Shown one piece after another: positions 1-5,128 of a stretch of 5,170 nucleotides of DNA; the stretch's first letter is position 1; each line of letters begins with the position of its first letter. Position numbers and translations under genes: made by a program. The DNA comes from Bacteroidales bacterium UBA6346. Its GTDB lineage: Bacteria; Bacteroidota; Bacteroidia; Bacteroidales; UBA932. Where the stretch lies: positions 548 through 5,717 of the forward strand of contig DJSA01000052.1 in the NCBI GenBank assembly GCA_002438905.1, in the 5' to 3' direction. Below the pieces are notes generated by a model that did no database searches, was not told the origin of the DNA, and saw nothing but the letters and a program-made list of their open reading frames with translations.

Positions 1-379
1 CGTACCTCCTTGCGAAGTCCTCAGACACGGCGCTGCAATAGACATCGAAACTCTGAGACAGCGTGTCGATGTCTCCTCCTACCCTCGAAAAGTCCAAGTA
101 CAGCACCTGGAACTCTCCAATAAGCGGAGTCGGATTCTTCTCAATCCAGAGTCCGGAAAACAGACTGCTGAAATTGTCCTTTTCCAGAATGTCGTAGTAA
201 TACCTCATCATGGACAGGAACAGGCTCTTTCCGAACCGACGCGGTCTGATGAGGAACAGAAAATTCCCAGCAGCCTCCATTTTGGAAAGATACATTGTCT
301 TGTCCACATAATACTTGTCCTCTTCACGCACCTGCGCGAAATCGGAAATCCCGTAAGGTATGAGCTTGTATGATGCCAT
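1..379 (-). CDS. AAA-ATPase-like protein (PF09820-type), N-terminal part, runs off left edge
   Basis: This is the first 126 codons of a minus-strand gene starting at ATG 379-377. The frame stays open to base 1, so the gene continues outside the window. The protein begins MASYKLIPYGISDF, followed by YYVDKT at residues 23-28, the usual opening of the AAA-ATPase-like family (PF09820). The family's characteristic P-loop, RPRRFGKS, lies at residues 45-52, with K51 and S52 as the expected nucleotide-binding residues. A Walker B-like strand VLYLDFS follows at about 92-98, with D96. Family members are usually around 500-600 residues and often end in a PD-(D/E)XK nuclease-like domain (DUF1703), which would lie off the left edge and cannot be seen. 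These genes are abundant and variable in Bacteroidales; their role is poorly known, and a nucleic-acid or mobile-element function is only suspected. It is transcribed away from the rest of the window. The start is well supported because nothing in frame upstream matches the family. Confidence 0.88.
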   Translation of the reverse strand, partial: MASYKLIPYGISDFAQVREEDKYYVDKTMYLSKMEAAGNFLFLIRPRRFGKSLFLSMMRYYYDILEKDNFSSLFSGLWIEKNPTPLIGEFQVLYLDFSRVGGDIDTLSQSFDVYCSAVSEDFARRY

Positions 380-405
380 AGCCGTTTAATAAGTCACACA
401 ACCTG

Positions 406-413
406 CAAATATA
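406..413 (-). promoter_or_regulatory. Putative Bacteroidota -7 box (TATATTTG) for the AAA-ATPase-like gene
   Basis: Read on the minus strand the bases are TATATTTG, an exact match to the Bacteroidota -7 consensus TAnnTTTG. It ends 26 bases upstream of the ATG at 379, leaving a short leader of about 20 bases. No clear TTG-type -33 element sits 19-21 bases further upstream, so the site is supported by the -7 box and its position only. Confidence 0.45.
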
Positions 414-479
414 CAAAAAATCGGTCACCTGCCGCTATTTTTCCGGGGAGCATCTTAAAACCATTTTTTCATAAATGCC

Positions 480-510
480 TTGTTTTTTCCGAATGGGGGG
501 GGGATATTTG
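480..510 (+). promoter_or_regulatory. Putative promoter with a nine-G spacer tract
   Basis: A TTG at 480-482 is followed, 20 bases later, by GATATTTG at 503-510, which matches the Bacteroidota -7 consensus TAnnTTTG except at its first base. This spacing is typical for the -33/-7 pair. A homopolymer of nine G (495-503) fills the end of the spacer and touches the -7 box. The predicted transcription start is near 517, about 22 bases before the ATG of the small ORF at 539. Slippage in the G run would change the spacing between the two elements, so this promoter may be phase variable. That function is inferred; only the motifs and the G run are seen. Confidence 0.4.
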
Positions 511-538
511 CCGCCGAAATCGTTGTCATACTTAAACT

Positions 539-643
539 ATGGAAAAGGAGAACTTGAAAAACTATGATGCGCCGCAGACACGATGGAAGGGGACATATGG
601 TCTTGGTATGCTTCGTGGGCTTACTATTTCGACAATCCAGTGA
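539..643 (+). CDS. Short ORF of 34 codons, possibly a truncated small Bacteroidales peptide
   Basis: The ORF starts at ATG 539, just downstream of a candidate promoter, and begins MEKENLKNYDAPQ. That opening resembles short peptides common in Bacteroidales that start MEK...NY.APQ and normally continue with a V.EVIE-like segment. Here the sequence instead turns into TRWKGTYGLGMLRG and stops at 641-643. From base 583 a different frame carries FISUMP-like residues, so the natural continuation seems to have been lost and the ORF now reads into foreign sequence out of frame. It may be a real leader peptide, the broken head of a small gene, or chance. No function can be assigned. Confidence 0.35.
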   Translation: MEKENLKNYDAPQTRWKGTYGLGMLRGLTISTIQ

Positions 644-687
644 AGCAACAATATTCGATAAGTGAGAGCAGAGCCACGCTTGCTTGA
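568..687 (+). pseudogene. Possible C-terminal remnant of a FISUMP-domain protein
   Basis: In this frame, open between a stop at 565-567 and a stop at 685-687, the peptide reads GDIWSWYASWAYYFDNPVKQ followed by QYSISESRATLA. The spacing of W, S, A-Y-Y-F, V and S-R-A resembles the end of the FISUMP domain (TIGR02145), where a WSS...AYYLYF...SRA..G.SVR pattern is usual. The final SVR-type strand is missing, and there is no start codon that would make a full protein. It overlaps the short ORF at 539-643 in another frame. The likeness is a pattern match by eye, so this could be coincidence. If real, it is the tail of a gene whose body was deleted. Confidence 0.3.
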
Positions 688-706
688 GCTATGCCGAACG
701 CAGAAA
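679..706 (+). repeat. Direct repeat, copy 1 (partner at 5101-5128)
   Basis: These 28 bases match 5101-5128 with a single difference (A at 687, G at 5109); the shared core includes GCTATGCCGAACGCAGAAA. Allowing a small gap, similarity continues for about 15 further bases (GGCGAT.AAA.ATCGAA in both). Copy 1 sits between a FISUMP-like tail fragment and a lipoprotein signal-peptide start at 750. The two copies are in the same orientation, about 4.4 kb apart, and enclose the lipoprotein fragment, the two small genes and the helicase locus. It may be a conserved untranslated segment upstream of a paralogous gene family, or a footprint of recombination. Confidence 0.7.
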
Positions 707-749
707 AGTGGCGATTAAAAATCGAACAAAAATTCAAACATCTTTTAAG

Positions 750-1081
750 ATGAAAAGACAGTTTTCAATTCTGATGATTGTTGGGCTGGCTCTTGTCCAG
801 TCCTGCGGTCTTGACGAGTCTGGTGCTCGAAGGCGGGTTGGAAGAAGCAGGAGTACTACAACAACGCCGGCACGATGATGGACCGCAATCTCGGTGCGAC
901 AAGCGCAGCCCTAGGCGATGTCGGAGCGCTCGGTCTCCTCTACCAGTGGGGCAGGAAGGACCCGTTCCTCGGCTCGTCGTCGATCACTGAATCTGAGGTC
1001 GCTGCTTCTACCGGCACTCAGCTTTGGATTTACAGACACATATCGCCTCAGCCATGCCGATTAATCATTCGTAACGCCTAA
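750..1081 (+). pseudogene. Decayed FISUMP-domain lipoprotein gene (signal peptide plus domain fragment, frameshifted)
   Basis: ATG 750 opens a lipoprotein signal peptide: MKRQ, a hydrophobic stretch FSILMIVGLALV, and a lipobox VQSC with C19 as the acylation site. This frame ends at 876-878 after only low-complexity Arg/Thr residues. In the frame two bases on, open from 815 to the stop at 1079-1081, the peptide QEYYNNAG then MMDRNLGATSAALGDVGALG and LLYQWGRKDPFLGSSSI is a clear FISUMP (TIGR02145) core. The frame change therefore falls between about 814 and 842. Intact proteins of this type are several hundred residues long, so most of the region before the domain is gone. The domain itself breaks off after about 45 residues; from about 1011 a third frame reads ALSFGFTDTYRLSHAD, which may be a misjoined piece of the domain's C-terminal half. 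Such lipoproteins are expected to be surface-exposed; this copy cannot make a functional one. Confidence 0.75.
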
Positions 1082-1098
1082 AATGTGTAAATTTTGCA

Positions 1099-1106
1099 TA
1101 TCTTTG
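1099..1106 (+). promoter_or_regulatory. Putative Bacteroidota -7 box (TATCTTTG) for the small-gene/helicase unit
   Basis: TATCTTTG is an exact match to TAnnTTTG. Transcription would start near 1112-1114, upstream of both candidate starts of the first gene (1127 and 1148). No convincing -33 element is seen 19-21 bases upstream, where the sequence is CGCCTAAAA. The three following plus-strand genes are separated by 28 and 41 bases with no terminator between them, so this box could serve the whole unit. Confidence 0.55.
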
Positions 1107-1147
1107 TATTTCAATGCGATTGAACGATGTGTGTACACAAGCAGAAT

Positions 1148-1417
1148 ATGACCCCATCGAAAGAGGGGAGTGTTTCGCGTGCGGCTGTGGAATCGGCCTA
1201 CTGCATATTTCATCAGAAATTGCGGGTCTATCAGTATTCGAGCTCCCCGTCACAACGCGATGACATCGAATATGCAGTTGCCTCGTATGCGATGGAAATG
1301 TCTCCGGAACTTTATCGCATCCTCGCGGACGGGCGGGACGGATATCTGTTGGATCACACGACGTTTCTTCCGGACTTGAAGGACGTCGTCGCGAAACTTG
1401 AGAAAATGATGAGTTAG
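1148..1417 (+). CDS. Conserved-looking small protein of unknown function (89 aa)
   Basis: The protein is small, soluble and rather acidic, with no signal peptide or membrane segment. Its body, from ESAYCIFHQKLRVYQYS through QRDDIEYAVASYAMEMSPEL to LLDHTTFLPDLKDVVAKLEK, looks mainly helical and has the compositional balance of a real protein. I have a vague recollection of similar short Bacteroidales proteins with an AYCFFHQK...DIEYA...YA..M.PELY pattern, but know no assigned function. An in-frame ATG at 1127 would add MCVHKQN; I prefer 1148 because the conserved part starts well after it and it leaves a usual leader length from the -7 box at 1099. It is the first gene of a plus-strand unit, followed after 28 bases by the DUF4250-like gene and then by the helicase locus. 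A link with DNA metabolism is only suggested by this order. Confidence 0.72.
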   Translation: MTPSKEGSVSRAAVESAYCIFHQKLRVYQYSSSPSQRDDIEYAVASYAMEMSPELYRILADGRDGYLLDHTTFLPDLKDVVAKLEKMMS

Positions 1418-1445
1418 GTTCCACAACAAAAAATGAATTGAAAAA

Positions 1446-1631
1446 ATGGACCATCTGCCAAAGAATGACATGCCGATGCTGGTGTCGGCCATAAATTTTC
1501 TCCTCCGTGACGGGGAGTTCGACAACCTTGACCAGATATGCTGGTATTTCCACGAGGACCGGGCAGCTCTGGAAGCTAAGCTCCTGAAGGCCGGCTACCG
1601 CTATTCGGAGGAGCATCGGCGGTTCATATAG
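1446..1631 (+). CDS. DUF4250-like small protein (61 aa)
   Basis: The sequence fits the DUF4250 family (PF14056), whose members are about 55-60 residues long and carry an LPKDP.MLLS..N..LRD pattern. Here LPKNDMPMLVSAINFLLRDG lies at residues 4-23, followed by a helix with DQICWYFHEDRAALEAKL and a final GYRYSEEHRRFI, matching the family's Y.Y......F end. The length is complete, from ATG 1446 to TAG 1629-1631. The family has no established biochemical role; it looks like a small helical, perhaps helix-turn-helix-like, cytoplasmic protein. It lies 28 bases after the preceding small gene and 41 bases before the exonuclease/RecQ start, with no terminator on either side, so co-transcription is likely. 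Assignment rests on recognising the pattern, without a profile search. Confidence 0.8.
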   Translation: MDHLPKNDMPMLVSAINFLLRDGEFDNLDQICWYFHEDRAALEAKLLKAGYRYSEEHRRFI

Positions 1632-1672
1632 TTCCGGATTCAGATATTAACTGAGAGCAGGCATTACGACAG

Positions 1673-3088
1673 ATGAAAAAGGTAGCCTTCATAGACCTTG
1701 AGGTCGGAGGACGGGGGAAGATTCTTGACCTTGGCGCAATTAAGGGCGAGGAGTCGTTTCATTCTGCTAAAGTCGCTGATTTTGCGGATTTTATCGGCGA
1801 CTGTGAATATCTGTGCGGTCATAACATCATCGAACATGACCTGAAATATCTGCGTCCGTTCCTCAAGAAAAACTATAAGGTCATAGACACTCTTTATCTT
1901 TCGCCTCTCCTTTTTCCCATGCGGCCCTATCACAGGCTTCTCAAGGATGACAAGATTGATTCCGAGGAACTTAACAATCCTCTGAATGACGCGAGGAAGG
2001 CCAAGATTCTCTATGAAGACGAGGTGGAGGCATTCGGACGCCTTCCGGAATCATTGCAGTCGCTTTACTATGACCTCACATCAGGTGACGAGCATTTCAG
2101 CGGATTCTTCAAGTCTGTCGATTATTCAACCGGGTGGAGGCTCTCCTTTCTGAGAAAGCCGCTGTCTGGCAGCATTCGGGCCGCTCTGACGGGTCTTGTC
2201 TGTGAAAATGCTGACATTGAACAGTTTGCGCGGGAAAATGGGGTTGAATGCGCCTACGCTACAGCCGTAATCCTGACCCGTGACCGCAATTCCATAACCC
2301 CGGCATGGGTTCTGAAAAATTATCCTGCGGTAGAAAAAATCATATATGCTCTGAGAAACAAAAATTGCGGGACTCCGTCATGTGAATACTGTTCCGCTGC
2401 CTTCAATCCGGAAAGGGCACTGAAGAAATGGTTCGGATATGAGCATTTCAGAAAGTTCAATGACGAGCCTCTGCAGGAGAACGCAGTGCGTGCGGCAATC
2501 GGGGGAGAATCGCTGCTCGCGATATTCCCCACCGGAGGGGGCAAGTCTCTGACGTTCCAGTTGCCTGCACTCGTTGCCGGAGAGACCGTGCGTGGGCTTA
2601 CGATAGTGATTTCTCCTCTCCAGTCTCTGATGAAGGACCAGGTCGAGAACCTTGAGAAGAAGGGAATATCCGATGCCGTCTATATAAACGGGCTGCTCTC
2701 GCCCGTTGAGAGGCGTGATGCCCTTGAACGCGTGCGCAGCGGTGAGGCTTCGATGCTTTACATCGCTCCGGAACAGCTGCGTTCGAAGACCATAGAGAAG
2801 ATTCTAATGTCCCGCACGGTGTCGCGCTTTGTCATTGACGAGGCTCACTGTTTTTCGGCTTGGGGACAGGACTTCCGGATAGAATATCTCCATATAGCCG
2901 ATTTCATAAAGTCGCTTCAGGAAGCAAAGGGACTTGAACAGCCCATTCCCGTGTCATGTTTCACGGCAACGGCCAAGCCCAAGGTGATCAGCGATATAAC
3001 GGATTATTTTCAGGAAAGGCTCGGTCTTCGACTCAGGCGTTTTACTACGGATGCTACGCGGACTAATCTGCACTACACGGTTCTCTAA
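1673..3088 (+). CDS. DEDD exonuclease plus RecQ-type helicase, first lobe only (truncated, 471 aa)
   Basis: The N-terminal ~115 residues form a DnaQ-like 3'-5' exonuclease fold: motif I FIDLE (D8, E10), motif II GHNIIEHDL (D56) and motif III NNPLNDARKAK (D106). The position usually held by the catalytic His of DEDDh enzymes is Asn101. A middle region ends in a cysteine cluster, C232, C237 and C240, which could bind a metal. A RecQ helicase lobe follows: motif 0 around FGYEHFRKFNDEPLQENAV (254-272), Walker A PTGGGKS (286-292), motif Ia VISPLQSLMKDQV, DEAH box (389-392) followed by CFSAWGQDFR, and motif III TATA (431-434). Translation stops at L471 directly after DATRTNLHYTV, where RecQ proteins continue into the second RecA lobe. 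Motifs IV-VI, with the arginine finger, are missing, as are any RQC or HRDC domains, so this product should not unwind DNA. The frame continues past the stop into an SF1 helicase, indicating one original fusion gene. The start is supported by the exonuclease strand beginning right after MKK. Confidence 0.9.
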   Translation: MKKVAFIDLEVGGRGKILDLGAIKGEESFHSAKVADFADFIGDCEYLCGHNIIEHDLKYLRPFLKKNYKVIDTLYLSPLLFPMRPYHRLLKDDKIDSEELNNPLNDARKAKILYEDEVEAFGRLPESLQSLYYDLTSGDEHFSGFFKSVDYSTGWRLSFLRKPLSGSIRAALTGLVCENADIEQFARENGVECAYATAVILTRDRNSITPAWVLKNYPAVEKIIYALRNKNCGTPSCEYCSAAFNPERALKKWFGYEHFRKFNDEPLQENAVRAAIGGESLLAIFPTGGGKSLTFQLPALVAGETVRGLTIVISPLQSLMKDQVENLEKKGISDAVYINGLLSPVERRDALERVRSGEASMLYIAPEQLRSKTIEKILMSRTVSRFVIDEAHCFSAWGQDFRIEYLHIADFIKSLQEAKGLEQPIPVSCFTATAKPKVISDITDYFQERLGLRLRRFTTDATRTNLHYTVL

Positions 3089-3202
3089 GAACGGCTCAAC
3101 CACGACAACCGCAGCCGCTATCGAAAGGAAGACTACCTGAATCTTGACGCATTCTACCGGCAGCGCATACGGCAAATTCATATTGTCGGGAAATATGCAA
3201 AT
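3086..3202 (+). other. In-frame stop and connecting segment between the RecQ and UvrD parts
   Basis: The TAA at 3086-3088 ends the RecQ part. The same frame then stays open for 38 codons (3089-3202) up to the first ATG of the UvrD part at 3203. The translated segment starts ERLNHDNRSRYRKEDY and continues LNLDAFYRQRIRQIHIVGKY, which reads as ordinary protein rather than intergenic DNA and resembles the linker before the UvrD part of large RecQ-UvrD fusion proteins in Bacteroidota. About 450-500 codons expected between these points are absent. The stop may come from a point change (for example GAA to TAA) or lie at a deletion junction. A short interrupted palindrome, GTTCT-CTA-AGAAC (3080-3092), covers the stop; its meaning is unclear. 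Confidence 0.75.
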
Positions 3203-5077
3203 ATGATGGTTTCTGACGAAAAGGCCGCGCTGGGGTTTGTACACGACTATTTTATGATGGATTTCAAAGCGTTTGTCAAGAAGTATTTTGATGACAGGGA
3301 GCAGAAGGAAATAGACCGGAATGTCAGTCCTCAGAAATATCGGGAAATATTCGGAAGTCTGACGCCTTCGCAGTCCGCGATAATAAATGACAGGGACTCT
3401 CGGTTTATCGTTGTCCCGGCTGGCCCGGGCAGCGGGAAGACCTATGTCCTCGTGCGGAAGCTCGCCTCGCTGATACTCATGGAAGACGTCAAGTCCGAGC
3501 AGCTTCTGATGCTGACATTCTCCCGTGCCGCGGCGACGGAGTTTCACAAGAGGCTTCGCGAACTGATAGGCAATGCGGCCGAGTATGTTGAGATAAGGAC
3601 TTTCCATTCCTATTGCTTTGATTTGCTCGGCAAGGTCGGTTCAATCGACGATTCGGAGAATGTTGTAGATAAGGCTGTCAATGCCGTCATGGACAGTCAG
3701 GTGGAACGTAGCCGGATTACGAAGTCGATACTTGTCATTGACGAGGCGCAGGACATGAGTGAGGACGAATTTGCCCTCGTTCGTGAACTTGTACGCAACA
3801 ATGACGACATGAGGGTGATTGCCGTCGGGGATGACGACCAGAACATATATGAGTTCCGAGGTTCGGACTCAAGGTATATGGGACTATTGATAAGCGAGTT
3901 CAATGCGAAGGTCTATAATATGCTGGAGAATTTCAGGAGCTGTCAGCCGGTAATCGCCCTTGCCAATTCGTTTGCGCGTACAATCGGCAACAGGCTGAAG
4001 TCCGAACCCATCAGATGTGTGGTCGGCGGATGCGGTCGTGTCCGCCTTGTACGACATCCTGCAGGGCATTACGGGCAGGCTGTCGTTGATGAGATTCTTG
4101 CGGCGCACGCTTCCGGAAGTTCGGCTGTCCTGACAATGACGAATGACGATGCCCTGGTGGTTTCGGCCATGCTTAACCGCAGGGGAGTGAAGGCTCGTCT
4201 GATTCAGTCGAATGACAGCTTCAGCCTCCATGACCTTGCCGAACTTCACCTCTTTTACTCAGACATCCGTGCAAACTGTTCCACGATAATTCCTGACAAT
4301 GTGTGGACGCACGCCATGGAACTGACGACACGCGAATTTGCCGGGAGTTCAAGCCTTGAAACGGCGTTGTCATGCATAGGCGCGTTTGAGAAGGAATATC
4401 CGTCCAAACGTTATGTCTCGGACCTTTTCAATTTCTTCGGAGAGTCCGAACTCAGCGACTTCTGCAAGGCTGCCAAAAATGAGGTTGTCGTCTCGACTGT
4501 TCACAAGTCGAAAGGGCGTGAGTTTGACAATGTGTATCTTCTCCTTCGCGGCATGACACAGATTACCGACTGGGAACGACGTGTCATGTACGTCGGAATG
4601 ACAAGGGCGAAGACAAACTTGTCGGTTCATTTTGACGGAGACATATTCCACGGCATTCCGGGACTCGCCGTTGGAGGCGGTTCATGCGCCGTACTTTCCA
4701 TTGAAAATGACTCGACGTCATATGCCGAACCGGACGAACTCATGCTTCAGCTCTCGCACAGGGACTTGCATCTGGACTGTTTCAAGGGGAAGTCGGACAT
4801 AATCTCAAAACTTCGTTCCGGAGATGCGCTGAATGTAATAGATGACCGGCTCTACACCACGGTTAACGGATATTCACAGCAAGTCGGCCGATTCTCCGAA
4901 GCCTTCCGCACAAAGCTGTCAAAACTTCAGCAAAAGGGCTATGTGCCAATCTCTTCAAGAGTCAGGTTCCTCCTGTTCTGGCACCACGAGAATCCTGACA
5001 AGACAAACGGCGCCCCAAAATATCTTGAAACTCCGATAGTCCTGCCCGAAATACGGCTGCTCAAAAACAACGTATAG
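3203..5077 (+). CDS. UvrD/Rep-type SF1 helicase part of a split RecQ-UvrD fusion (624 aa)
   Basis: All SF1A helicase motifs are present in order: Q-motif LTPSQSAIIN (53-62), Walker A AGPGSGKT (73-80), motif Ia LLMLTFSRAAATEF (101-114), motif Ib IRTFHSYCFDLLG (131-143), Walker B IDEAQD (179-184), motif III GDDDQNIYEFRG (209-220), motif IV LENFRS (241-246), motif V STVHKSKGREFD (431-442) and motif VI ERRVMYVGMTRAK (458-470). This predicts an ATP-dependent 3'-5' DNA translocase or helicase of the UvrD/Rep/PcrA class. A C-terminal ~120 residues, including LSHRDLHLDCFKGK and a final VLPEIRLL, lie beyond the helicase core and are of unknown function. It is shorter than a typical UvrD (around 720 residues), mainly through a reduced 2B region between motifs IV and V. 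The frame is continuous with the RecQ part upstream except for the TAA at 3086, so 3203 is only the first ATG after the break. It has no good ribosome site and may not be a natural start; ATG 3206 is an equal alternative. Confidence 0.88.
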   Translation: MMVSDEKAALGFVHDYFMMDFKAFVKKYFDDREQKEIDRNVSPQKYREIFGSLTPSQSAIINDRDSRFIVVPAGPGSGKTYVLVRKLASLILMEDVKSEQLLMLTFSRAAATEFHKRLRELIGNAAEYVEIRTFHSYCFDLLGKVGSIDDSENVVDKAVNAVMDSQVERSRITKSILVIDEAQDMSEDEFALVRELVRNNDDMRVIAVGDDDQNIYEFRGSDSRYMGLLISEFNAKVYNMLENFRSCQPVIALANSFARTIGNRLKSEPIRCVVGGCGRVRLVRHPAGHYGQAVVDEILAAHASGSSAVLTMTNDDALVVSAMLNRRGVKARLIQSNDSFSLHDLAELHLFYSDIRANCSTIIPDNVWTHAMELTTREFAGSSSLETALSCIGAFEKEYPSKRYVSDLFNFFGESELSDFCKAAKNEVVVSTVHKSKGREFDNVYLLLRGMTQITDWERRVMYVGMTRAKTNLSVHFDGDIFHGIPGLAVGGGSCAVLSIENDSTSYAEPDELMLQLSHRDLHLDCFKGKSDIISKLRSGDALNVIDDRLYTTVNGYSQQVGRFSEAFRTKLSKLQQKGYVPISSRVRFLLFWHHENPDKTNGAPKYLETPIVLPEIRLLKNNV

Positions 5078-5100
5078 GATTTTAAGAAACCTTGCCCAAC

Positions 5101-5128
5101 CTTGCTTGGGCTATGCCGAACGCAGAAA
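5101..5128 (+). repeat. Direct repeat, copy 2 (partner at 679-706)
   Basis: This copy matches 679-706 in 27 of 28 bases and begins 23 bases after the helicase stop. Here it also completes a hairpin: GCCCAA (5094-5099) pairs with TTGGGC (5106-5111) around a six-base loop. In copy 1 the left arm is not preserved, so the hairpin is not a shared property. After copy 1 a lipoprotein start follows about 43 bases downstream. After copy 2 the window ends within that distance, at GGATGAGAAAGA. A second lipoprotein or FISUMP-type gene may therefore begin just beyond the right edge. That is inference from the first copy. Confidence 0.7.

Noticed and set aside
684..749. TTG-started extension ahead of the lipoprotein signal peptide (SYAERRK...)
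   Set aside because: It would place 22 charged residues before a signal peptide that already has a proper MKRQ start at 750. The extension is simply the repeat translated.
1065..1616. Minus-strand open frame of 183 codons opposite the two small genes
   Set aside because: It is antisense to two well-formed small genes, one with DUF4250 features. Its translation is rich in Pro, Arg, Ser and Cys with no recognisable motif, as expected for the reverse of coding DNA.
3086..3088. Programmed recoding or readthrough of the TAA
   Set aside because: There is no evidence of a recoding signal, and the missing RecQ second lobe shows that the locus is already truncated. Mutation or deletion is the simpler explanation.
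2954..3607. Minus-strand open frame of 217 codons across the RecQ/UvrD break
   Set aside because: It lies opposite conserved RecQ and UvrD motifs, and its product has no domain-like pattern. Its crossing of the TAA only reflects low stop density on that strand.
3884..4249. Minus-strand open frame of 121 codons within the UvrD part
   Set aside because: It is antisense to the UvrD part between motifs III and V and has no supporting motif or promoter.
5094..5111. Hairpin GCCCAA/TTGGGC as a transcription terminator for the helicase unit
   Set aside because: The stem is only 6 bp and is followed by TATGCCGAAC, not a T run. It forms mostly within the repeat and is not preserved in the other copy, so a terminator call is not supported.
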